Source: Tilletiopsis washingtonensis (lineage: Eukaryota; Basidiomycota; Exobasidiomycetes; Entylomatales). Taken from it: a DNA stretch of 64,000 nt. The notes under the pieces are model-generated. The model saw only the letters and a program-made list of their open reading frames with translations. It had not been told where the DNA came from and searched no databases. The translations under genes and the position numbers were made by a program. Location of the stretch: the NCBI RefSeq assembly GCF_003144115.1, contig NW_020312013.1, positions 310,001-374,000 of the forward strand, in the 5' to 3' direction. This document shows, piece after piece, positions 33,631-43,123 of the stretch (position 1 is its first letter; each line of letters starts with the position of its first letter).

Positions 33631-35872
33631 TCAGACGCCGCCGTGGCCCTCGCCGGCATTGACGGCCGCCGTGACCGTATCGCCGAGAGCGAGGGCCAGC
33701 GCAAAGGTGAGCACAAGCAGTGCCTGGCCCACGACGTCGAAGAGCGAGCTGACGAAGGGCAGCGAGTAGATGTCTGCGCGCAGTGTCAGGTGAACATGTC
33801 GTGGCGCCCTCGTGCTGCCGACTCACCTGGATCATAGTCGCGCGCCCAAAGCGCCAGCGTGATGAAGTGTGCAATGGCCAGCGCGATGGCAAAGCCAGCA
33901 GCGCCAATGACGACGAAGCAGAGCGCAAAGGGCCAGCCGAACGTCATCTGTCCAGACAGCCAGACGACGAGCAAGAAGAGCGTCTCGATGCCTGCGCCAA
34001 TGGCGAAGAGCGTGCAAGGCACCAGCCAGCCCTCCGTCGGCGGCGGGAGGAAGGCTTGCAGGCGCGCCAGCGAGAGCCTGGAGGGCGCTGCGCCGACCCT
34101 GGGTGGCCGTCGTGGAGGCGAGAGGTTGGCGGCGACTCCCTTGCCAGAGTGCAGAGCCGTCGAGGTACGCGAGACGAAGATGGCAGCGCACGCGCCGGGC
34201 AGGCCAGTCACGACTGGCCCTAGGAGAGCAAAGCCCTCGAAGCGCTGCACGAACGTGTCAAGCAGCAGGCCCGCGCCGGACGAGATGAACATCGCGATGA
34301 GCAGTGGCACCCAGCCGCTGCTGAGCAGCTCGCGCACGTAGGCGTTGCGGTACGTCGCCACGAAGCATGACGCGCAGGCTACGACGAGCGCGGCAAGAAT
34401 GACGGTGGCGAGCAGCGTGCCTTCGAAGTGCACGAGCAAGGAAGCCAGCAGACCCAGCAGCGTCAACGTCAGCAGATCGCCGAGCGATGCAGCCAGCGGA
34501 CTGGCGATGTTGTCGGGATTGCCGCCCATGCGGCGCGTCACGACGACGAGCGCGCACATGAAGCTGCCGAGGATGGCGGAGGAGAGCGAGGCGGAGAGCA
34601 TGCCTGTGGCGATGACGAGGACGAACTCGAAGTAGCCGTTGCGCAGCCGCAATGCCGGGTCGGCTGGCGGCTTCGGGTGCGGGTGGTGGTGAATGATGCG
34701 GCGCGGAGAGAGATGCGTGCTGCTCTGCGAGGCCGGCTTGCGAGCCATGACGCGCTGCAGCATGTTGACAGTACGAGGCGCCGTCGCAGCAGGTGCAGCT
34801 TCGGGCGTCATGACGCCCAGCACGAAGGCGAGCACTCCAGCAAACGAGGACACGATGAGCGCCTGCACCTGCAGCAGCGCCAGGTTGCCAAAGATGAGCG
34901 TTTCGCGCGTGCGTCGGACGTCTAGCTCGCCGATGTTGGCCTGCGCTGGTGTGAGTGCGAGAGAAAGCAAGGCGATGCGGCGAAGCTCACAGAGGTAGAC
35001 ATGCGCAGCGAGAGGTTCATTTCGAGGTTGCCCTTGAGATTGAGCAGAATGGGCACGAGAATGAAGAGCTTGTCGACTGCGCGGCTGTCAGTGGGTGAGA
35101 GAAGTGCTCTGAGCGCAGGCACGCACCTTTGATGAAGACAGGCCACCGCTGCAGCCAGATGGGACTTGTCAGCTGTGCGAGCGGGCTTGGACTTGCAAGC
35201 GCAACTCACTGCAATGTGCACCAGTAGCTCGCCGGCAAACATCAGGCTGAACACGGCAAGGATCAGGGTGGGGAGCGCCTGGCGTAGGGGTGGTCAGCAT
35301 TTTGCCAAGCACACCTCAGCAAGCATCTGAGGCCCGGCGCCTCGGTGCTGCCGCAGCTGAGCGTATCACCGCGCCCGGCTTCTCGGACTCACCTCTCTGG
35401 CGATCTCCCACGACCGCGCCCAAGCGCCTCTTCCTTTCAGTCTCGCACTCCACCCTCCCGTCTCCCTGCGATCCTCAAAGTGTTCCGCCTCGCTCGCCGC
35501 CTCCCATTCGCCATCGCGATGCAGCGTGGCGCTCGACGGCGAGTCCGAGTCGGCGGCCGCGAGTGCCTCTACGTCTTGCCGCTGCGGTGCCTCGCCGGCC
35601 TCGCCCAGCAGACTGCGCGGCGTCGCTGCACCGGCACCAGTGCCGCGCATGCCGCCGCGCTCGTAGCGAGCCCGTCGAGCAGCGCGCTCGCTCTCGGAAG
35701 AGCGCCGTCCGACGAGACCGGCATCCTCGCGGCCTGACTGTGCCGCGTCGTCGTCGTCGTCAGAGTCGTCGTGGTAGGTGCGAGCGCCGTGTGCAGCGTC
35801 GGCGGGCGCGTCGAGCGAGAGGCGCGGCGTGTCGGCCTCGGGATCCGGCGGGCGAGAGGAAGTGGCGGGCAT
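33631..35872 (-). CDS. SLC41/MgtE-type magnesium transporter
   Basis: Predicted divalent-cation (Mg2+) transporter in a cell membrane. In minus order the exons are 35872-35393, 35278-35210, 35172-35127, 35076-34991, 34940-33827 and 33773-33631 (645 residues). The first 160 residues are polar and acidic. The first MgtE unit follows: PILLNLKGNLEMNLSLRMST joined by splicing to ANIGELD, the SLC41 hallmark. Then come GNPDNIASPLAASLGDLLTL in the second unit's matching position, and hydrophobic segments up to the C-terminal DPDIYSLPFVSSLFDVVGQ motif, also typical of SLC41. The 46-nt exon 35172-35127 encodes the LTSPIWLQRWPVFIK part. Each splice joint restores a conserved motif, which supports the model. 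The CBS and N domains of bacterial MgtE are absent, as in eukaryotic SLC41 proteins. The exact organelle is not evident. Confidence 0.9.
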
Positions 35873-37551
35873 CGTGTGGCAGTTGGTGGTGAGAGGGCAC
35901 ACCCGACGAGCAGGTGATGGTGGGAGTGGGACGCCTGGCTGGTCACACGAGCGGACAGGAACGAGGCACGAGGGGGGCTGATGCGCGGCCAAACAGACGC
36001 AGCGGCCAAAGCACGGCGTGCTGCTGGCGGCGCTACGCCAGCGAGCGCGGCGCCGCCGCACCCTCGCCGCCGCGCCGCCTCCCGAGAGCCCCCTCGCTGC
36101 GCGCTGCTGCGGTCCGCTTCCGAACTGATAGCTTGCGCCAGCGCACCCGCCCCGCCGGATGCCGTCTGCGGCTTCCTGGCGCTTTCATGCAGCAGACGCC
36201 CGGCAGCAGAACACGAACGCAGGCTCTGCAGCAGGTTGCAGTTGCAGGCTCGCCCTCGACGCCCATCAGATGCAGCTGCAGGAGGGGAGCGAAGGCACGC
36301 CGGCAGTCTCGGAGCCCAAGCCCTGCGCGAGCCGCCGGGCGGGCAGGAGAGGCATGCGCCATGCAGCGCCTCTGCTGCGCGACCGCCTCTGCGCCTGGCC
36401 CCCTCCTCTGCGCGCCCTCGCGTGCCATTCCAGCACGCAGCCGGCAAACTCGGCCTCGTGCAGATGTAGCGCTCCGTCGGGCTGCTTGTGAGTCCCGAAA
36501 AGAGGAAGCGGCCGTGAGATGGCCAGCGCAGATGACAGCCCACGCCTGCTGCATGGCTCTCCGCTACGAGCTCGAGGATGGCCGCCTGCGCCGCGACGAC
36601 CTCGCAGGTGCTCTCCTGTCGCCAGGCCCCAAAGCCCTCTCTGTCGCCGGCAAGGAACCTGTCAATGAAATTGTGGCCTCTGACGCCTTCCGAAGAGTGG
36701 TTATGTACCTGGAGATCGTCCTTCGAGCTTAGCTAGGAGGTCGAGATGGCCAGCAGGGGCGGAAGCACGCCCTCCTGGGCGCAGCGCCGGATTATCTTGA
36801 TAGCGGGCGCGGCTCACGTGCCAGCCTCGGCCATCGCGCGTGCTCACCAGTCGCTCCCCAGAGAGGCAAAGCCAGAGGAGAGAGAGGAGGCGGGAGCACG
36901 TTGAGCCTCATGCTGAACTGCGCCAAGGCAGCGCAAGCTGTCATCAGGTGTGCCTCTCTCCAGGTACAAAGGGACGTCGCGCTTGGCCTACGGCCGAGGC
37001 AGAGGAGGGCGTGACAGGAGGCAGCGCGTCCGGCTTTCAAGCGAGCCGGCCGCTGCCGTGATCACGCAGCCGGGCGCAGCAGCGCAGCCGCCGGACCTCG
37101 CTTACGCGCGGCGCGCCGCGGCGCTCCCCCGCACTTGGGCAGCGCCGCACTAGGGTCTGCCACTGACCTAAGCTCCCCTCCACCGCTCGCTCTCCCCTCT
37201 CTCCACCACCACCTCTGCTGCTGCACACCTCCTGCTGCATCTCACCTCGCGGCCAGCGCCGTCCTCGTCTGGGCCGCCGTCCGCTCTCACACCCGCCTGC
37301 TGCGCCGCTCACTGCGCCGCTTCCCCGCACCCCTCCACACGCGCACCCGCTGCGCCGCCACCGCGCCTCCTGCCCGTCTGAGCAGCCGCTGCGCATCCAG
37401 CGCCGGCACAGAGACGCCTGCCACTGCTACGCTCCAGGTGAGTCTGAGCGGCCACGTCGCCCGCTGCTGGCCCCGCCCGGCGCAGCACTTCGCAGCCCAT
37501 CAGCTGCTCACGCCGCCCGCAGCCCATCCGCTGCTCACACCGCCCGCAGCC
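35873..37551. other. divergent intergenic region between the Mg transporter and Lon genes
   Basis: Holds both promoters. No supported gene. A 14-bp perfect palindrome (CGCGGCGCGCCGCG) lies at 37107-37120, and the plus strand becomes pyrimidine-rich from about 37140. A GGTGAGT at 37437 might be the donor of a leader intron of the Lon gene. Confidence 0.55.
37491..37551 (+). repeat. 27-bp tandem repeat abutting the Lon start codon
   Basis: Two 27-base units (37491-37517 and 37518-37544) differ at two positions. A 7-base start of a third unit runs into the ATG at 37552. The unit length is a multiple of three, and the frame upstream of Lon is open through it but has no earlier ATG. Confidence 0.8.
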
Positions 37552-40500
37552 ATGGCGCCGCCCGAGATGATCCACATCCCCGACCAGCTGCCGGTGCTGC
37601 CGCTGCCCTACCCGCTCGTGCTGCACCCGTCGCTGCTGCTCAGCGTGCCGCTCTCGTACGCGCACTCGCTCAGCCTGCTCAAGGCGGCGCTGCAGGCGAC
37701 GCAGGACCCGCTGCGCACGTCCGAGAGCGCCGCCAAGGAGGGCGGCGACTCGCAGCGCCCCATCATCGTCGCCTGCGTGCCGACGCTGCGTGTGCCGCCC
37801 GGCTCGGCAAGCCAGCAGGCCAAGCCGTCGTCGACGCGCGACGTGGCGCTCTCCGACGAGGCCGAGGACACCCGCGTGCGCATCAACGACCTCTACGACT
37901 GGGGCTGTGCCGCCAAGCTCGTGCGTCTCACGCGGCACCCGGCCAGCCAGACGTGCACGCTGCTCGTCACCGGCATCTGTCGCGTCCGCGTCGACCGCTG
38001 GCTCAGCGTCCGCGCGCCGCTCACCAGCACCACGCTCGACCGCAACATCACCGTGCCTGACATTCCCGTACCACTCGCCGCCATCACGACCTTCACCGAC
38101 GACGCGCCCTTCCCGCCCTACAATGCGTCGTCCTCTGACATCGAAACAGCCAACACGCTGCGACACGCCGCCGAGGACATCCTCGACGCGCTGACGCCGC
38201 TCGTTGCTACCATCTCGCGCAAGCCGAGCGAGGCCGTGCCCGCCACGTCGACGCCCACCATGCCGCTGCTGCCGCCCGGCCTGCTGCGCCGCATCCGCAC
38301 CTTCATCAAGGACGCACGCGAGGGCCAGGCCGGCCTCGTCGCCGACGTGCTGGTCGGCACGCTTGGCGGCGCATGCGAGTGGTCGGAGCGCGTGAGCGTG
38401 CTTGGCGAGTGGGACCCTCGGCAGCGTGTCAAGGCTGCTGCGTCTGTCCTCTCTGCCGGCGCAGCTCGCGTCCGTCTGGCACGCGAGCTGCTTGCTGCTC
38501 TCTCGGCACCGCTCGGCGGCGATACCAAGGAGAGCCTCGCTCGCGCCCAGCTCGAGACACTCCTCTCGCAGCTCGCCGCTCTCAACCCCAACGTCACGGC
38601 CCGCATCAGCACCGGCTCGAGCAACTTCACTATCGGGCCTGCGATCAAGTCCGAAAGCGGCCGTGGCGGCAACAGCCGCTCGAACATCGTCACGATCCGC
38701 GCACCGTCGCGTGGCTCCTCCGACGATGCCTCGGCTGCGCCGCCACGACGCGCAGGTGCCATCAAGGGCCCGCCTGGCGGCGGCAATGGCGACTCGGAGG
38801 AGGAGGATGAGGTGGCGGAGCTGAGCAAGAAGCTCGACGCCGCCATGCTGACGCCCGAGGCGCGCAAGCTGTGCGACCGCGAGCTGAAGCGTCTGGCGCG
38901 CATTCCGCAGCAGAGCGTCGAGCGCGGCGTCGTCATTACCTACCTCGAGACGATGGCCGAGCTGCCGTGGGACAAGACGAGCGCAGATCTTACGCCCGTC
39001 TTGGACGAGAAGGCGCCGAAGGCCATCACGGAGGCGGGCGAGGAGGGCATTGTGGAGCGTGCGAGACGCATCCTCGACGAGGACCACTACGGCCTCGAGA
39101 AGATTAAGAAGCGTCTCGTCGAGTACCTCGCCGTGCTGGAGCTCAAGACGGAGCAAGCCAACGAGCGCGTTGCGGCCGAGGAGACACAGATGCGCGAGCA
39201 GAAGGCTCAGGCGGCAAAGGAGGCCAAGCGCCAGCAGAAGGTCTCTGCGCCGACGGAGGACGACGACGAGGGCGAGCCGGAGTTCAAGCACCTCGAGGAT
39301 GCTGCGGAGGAGGAGCGTCGCAGCAATGAGGCTACGAAGGAGGAGCGTCGCAAGCGTCGCAAGGCCCACGTTGCAGACAAGGGCCCGATCCTGCTGCTTG
39401 TCGGCCCGCCGGGCACGGGCAAGACGTCAATCGCTGTGAGTCTCGCGTGTATGCAAGCCTTTGCAGTAGCTGATCCGCCTTTCTGCAGCGCTCGCTCGCC
39501 ACTGCGCTGCGCCGGCCATTCACGCGTCTGTCGCTCGGCGGTGTTCGCGACGAGGCCGAAATCCGTGGTCACCGCCGGACATACGTCGGCGTGAGTTGCG
39601 CCGCCGCAACGGGCGTCCTGCACCGGCTGACACTCTCTCGCCCAGGCCATGCCCGGCAGCATCGCCTCCAGCCTGCGGAAGGTCGGCGTGAGCGACCCTG
39701 TGCTGCTGCTTGACGAAATCGACAAGCTGGGCAGCGGCAATGGCCACCACGGCGATCCGATGGCCGCCATGCTCGAGACGCTCGACCCGGAGCAGAACTT
39801 TGCCTTCAACGACCACTATGTCAACTGCCCGATGGACCTGAGCCGCGGTGAGCATGGCACGAGCCGCTGCCAGTGTGTGCAAGTCTGACTGTTCATGCAG
39901 TGCTCTTCATCGCCACGGCCAACACGCTCGACACCATCTCGCCGCCGCTGCTGGACCGCTGCGAGGTGATCCAAGTCTCGGGCTACACGCACGACGAGAA
40001 GGTGGCCATTGCCAAGGCCTACCTGCTGCCGAAGCAGACCAAGGCTCAGGGCCTGCAGCCCGACGAGCTCGTCGTCGGCGACGAGGTGCTGCTCAAGGTG
40101 GCCATGTCGTACACGCGCGAAGCGGGCGTGCGCAGCCTGGAGCGCGAGATTGGCGCGATTGCGCGCTACAAGGCCGTGCAGTATGCCGAGGCGCGCAAGG
40201 GAGCAAAGGACGCGGATGGCAAGACAAAGGTGTATGACCCTGTCGTGCATGTCGAAGACCTGGAGACCATCCTCGGCGTCGAGAGCTACGAGCCTGAAGT
40301 GGCCGACCTCGACGCTCGTCCGGGCGTGGCCACGGGTCTGGCCTACCAGGGCTCGGGCAGCGGCGGCATTCTGCACATCGAGACGCTGCTTCTTCCGTGA
40401 GTAGCTGCTGAGTGCATGCAGGACTGCGCGCCTGGCTCACCGCTCTCCTGCAGGCCCGGCAACGGCAGTCTCAAGCTGACGGGCAGTCTCGGCGACGTGA

Positions 40501-41079
40501 TCCGCGAATCCGCCGAGTTGGCGCTCTCCTGGGTCAAGGCGCATGCCTTCCAGCTCGGCATCACTTCGGCGCGCGACGCTGAGTTCCCGCGCAACGACGT
40601 GCATCTGCATCTGCCGAGCGGCGCCATTCCCAAGGATGGCCCTAGTGCAGGCGTGGCCATGACCTGCGCACTCGTCAGTCTCTTCACCCGCACGCCTCTC
40701 AGTCCTACGCTCGCCATGACGGGCGAAGTGACGCTGCGGGGACAGGTCACGCCCGTCGGCGGCATCAAGGAGAAGGTGCGTGGGCGCGGAATGATCGAGT
40801 GCACACCGCAGGAGCTGACGCTCCCCTCTACAGCTCCTCGGCGCCCACCGAGCCGGCATCAAGAAGCTGCTTCTCCCCGTGCGCAACCGCAAGGACGTCG
40901 AGGCCGACCTGCCGGCCAACGTGCGCGCCGAGCTGCAGATCCACTACGTGCGCACCATCTGGCAGGCGCTCGAGGCGGCCTTTGGCACGGCGCTCTTTGA
41001 GCATGCCGCCGGCTCGCACCACGAGGGCGTCGTCGAGGGACGCAAGATGATGAGCGAGTTTGCCGAGTCGCGCCTTTGA
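37552..41079 (+). CDS. Lon protease, probably peroxisomal (C-terminal SRL)
   Basis: ATP-dependent AAA+ serine protease. Exons are 37552-39435, 39489-39590, 39646-39847, 39901-40396, 40454-40775 and 40834-41079 (1083 residues). The N-terminal substrate-binding domain starts directly with [16 protein letters not shown] and no Arg-rich mitochondrial presequence. The AAA+ module has Walker A GPPGTGKT (618-625) and Walker [11 protein letters not shown] charged Lys/Glu-rich insertion of about 70 residues sits just before Walker A. The protease domain has the Ser/Lys dyad: PKDGPSAG with Ser959, and GGIKEK with Lys1000. The protein ends in Ser-Arg-Leu, a type 1 peroxisomal targeting signal. Together these indicate the peroxisomal Lon that handles matrix protein quality control in fungi and plants, and not the mitochondrial Pim1. 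The ATG used is the first in frame. Confidence 0.95.
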
Positions 41080-42186
41080 TCATCCGTCTCGCTTTCTTCG
41101 CACTTTCCCTGCCATTCTTGCGTCTCTCACTTGCCTCCTCATGACTGTATCACCGCCTTGCCTGTCTACTACCCCCACTTCCCATCTCACTTCTCTCGTC
41201 TCACTTCTCCATCGTATTACATTTGCACACGCCTGCTCGAGCACGGCCCACAGGGCAATCGCGCCTGCCCTCAGAGGGGGGACTTGGTAAGGTAAGAAAA
41301 AGTCAAGGTGAGGGGGGCTTTCGCTCGGCCTGCATCCGGCGTGCGAGGGGCAGTAGGAGTCCTACAGCTATGCGCTTCCATGCGAACGCCGAGCATCCGG
41401 CAAGGAGAGAGGCGCAGAGGTCGGATCGGGCTGCTTCGAGCCGCGCTAAGATGCGTATGGTAGGTCATTGATGGCGCAACTGCAACGCGAGCGAAGCGGG
41501 CCCAGAAAACCCTAACGAGGTGGTCGCGTGTGTTTACGCAGGACGTAGACACACAAACGAGCGCGGCGGGATAGCAGCCGCACCGATCGTCTTGCGCAAG
41601 GGAGCTCAAAACGACGCCGTTTACGTTGCTCGAGCGTTTGCAACTGCGCCGCGACCTGGACGCCAAAACGCAGCGCTGGCTCGGCTACCAGTTCCGCCAT
41701 CAAAACCTGCTTGCCCCCTCTTCTCCACCGCGACGCTCAGCAGCTCGCAACGCACAGCTCTCGTCCAATCCGGACTCGCAGCAACGCGACGCAGGTTTGT
41801 CCTCGAGCGAAACGCTCCCAGCCACACCAACGCCGTGTCGGTTCTTGCGCGCCTCCTTTGCTCGATGCACATACATCGCTCCTGTCCGTGGATCGCCCCG
41901 ACAAGAGACTCTGCCACACCCGCAAGTACACACTCCACACGTGCGTCCGCCCGAGTGAACCACCCCCCACGTGTGGACGAGGACAATCGGACGCGCATGT
42001 GTCTCCCTGCCTCATCCTTGCTCCCTTCTTGCGCCCCGCACGACCAGCGCACAAACTAGCACAGCAACCACGCACCGCGCCAAAGGTCTTTGTGGGTTGT
42101 CCGCCGCCAGATAACAGCCTGAGAGAGGAAGTACCCGCGCACGAGTGGGGGGCAAAGACAGCTTTGCAGAAGACCCCCCTTTTCAT

Positions 42187-42232
42187 GAGAGTACGCCTTC
42201 TCCCCCCCGGGAGAGGGGAGACGCATACTCTC
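42187..42232 (-). repeat. 46-nt inverted repeat / hairpin
   Basis: GAGAGTA (42187-42193) pairs with TACTCTC (42226-42232). Inside, TCTCCCC (42199-42205) pairs with GGGGAGA (42215-42221). On the minus strand the linking pairs improve through a U-G wobble. It could be an RNA element of the candidate ncRNA or a cruciform-type DNA element. Confidence 0.7.
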
Positions 42233-42459
42233 GCCGTGCTCGTCCACGCGCCCTTGTGCGGCCTTTCCGCAAAGAACAGGCGTCCGAGCAACGAAGGAAC
42301 GCGCGAAGCCGAGCAGCAGCTTGGGAGAGGGAGGGCGCGCGACACATATGATTTGGCCCGCCCAGACGGGAGGCGGCCAGCTGCCAACGCGCCCGGCCGT
42401 GTTGCCGCCCACCAATGCGCATGCACGCAACAGCAGCGACAAGCCACGGCCAAGATGAC

Positions 42460-42471
42460 TTAGGGTTAGGG
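42460..42471 (+). repeat. two tandem TTAGGG units (interstitial telomere-like motif)
   Basis: TTAGGGTTAGGG, perfect, inside the spacer between Lon and the Sds3/Dep1 gene. A single ACCCTAAC occurs at 41509-41516. I found no other TTAGGG or CCCTAA by eye in the window. It is too short to be a telomere relic. It could be a telomerase RNA template (minus strand) or a Tbf1-like binding site. Confidence 0.85.
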
Positions 42472-43123
42472 AGAAGTCTCTGCGGTCCCGCATGTCTGCT
42501 CGCAGGAATGCGAAGCAACAGGGCACCGCATGTGAGACTTTGCGCATGCGCCGTGCACAGCCTTACCCCGAGAGGAAGAGCGTGCGCGGACATGCGCGGC
42601 GCCAGGACGTGCGTGGCGACAAAGTGCCAGCCTGCACGCTGGCGCGAGACGCAAGCAGGAAGAAGCGACGAGACGGGAGAACGGCGGCACCGGGGAGGGC
42701 AGAGCTGTGCCAGGACGAGGACGGAGAGGAGACGCGGCGAGACGGCGACGACGACGACGGGCAGCGCTGGGAGGGAGTGGGGGAGAGAGAGAAGCGAGCG
42801 TCGAGCCGACGCGTCGAAGGCGCGCACTCGGCGGGACGCGTCGGCGTGGGACCACAGTGGAGCAGGCGTGTCACGTGCGCTGCGCCAGCGGCGTGCGGCC
42901 GGCGGTGCGCTCGATGCGCCGCCGCTTCGCCCGCTCCACGCTCGGCCACCGCCGTGCCTCGCGCATGGGAGGCCTGACGTGCGTGCGTGCGCTCCCCGCT
43001 CCCCCCACCACCGCACCCTCGCTCGCTGCTCGTCCCTTGCGTACCTGCGCTCGCTCGCGGCCGCCTCTCTCCCTCCCGCGCCCGCCCGCCCGCTGTGCTG
43101 TCTGCGCCGCCTGCGGCCAGGCC

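Larger units (their letters stand above)
41500..42540 (-). ncRNA. candidate structured non-coding RNA, possibly telomerase RNA (tentative)
   Basis: The minus strand reads CCCTAACCCTAA at 42471-42460, two complements of TTAGGG and the size of a telomerase RNA template. Ten nucleotides downstream, GGCCGTG (42451-42445) pairs perfectly with CACGGCC (42401-42395). Farther on is a hairpin (42232-42187) with 7-bp and 7-bp stems. A connecting pair is U-G in minus-strand RNA but a C-A mismatch in plus-strand RNA, favouring the minus strand. The protein-free space of about 1.0-1.5 kb suits a fungal telomerase RNA; the Ustilago maydis RNA is reported as about 1.3 kb, processed from an EMI1 mRNA. No Emi1-like gene is seen here. 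Ends are guesses. A TTAGGG-binding promoter element is the main alternative. Confidence 0.25.
41080..43123. other. 2 kb spacer of unusual character
   Basis: No protein gene is supported. From about 41500 to 42500 the sequence looks unlike the other spacers, with more A-, T- and G-runs on the minus strand and fewer CTGC/GCAGC words. It holds telomere-repeat-like motifs at 41509-41516 and 42460-42471, and a strong hairpin at 42187-42232. The right end (from about 42980) is the C/T-rich leader of the Sds3/Dep1 gene. Confidence 0.6.

Noticed and set aside
29241-35872. Phosphate and magnesium transporter genes as an operon-like or functional cluster
   Set aside because: They are on the same strand but 2.4 kb apart with separate promoters; chance adjacency explains this.
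37309-39369. Antisense open frame of nearly 700 codons opposite the Lon gene (similar ones lie opposite the chitinase, GT2 and MADS genes)
   Set aside because: In GC-rich genes the complementary frames rarely contain stops. The products are Arg/Leu/Val/Ala-rich mirror images of the sense codon pattern and show no domains.
42375-42401. Minus-strand GGCCGGGCGCGTTGGC resembling the start of SRP (7SL) RNA
   Set aside because: The similarity is limited to a short GC-rich word with no matching downstream Alu-domain features.
42460-42471. Relic of a chromosome end or fusion point
   Set aside because: Only two repeat units, with ordinary genes on both sides and no degenerate repeat array.
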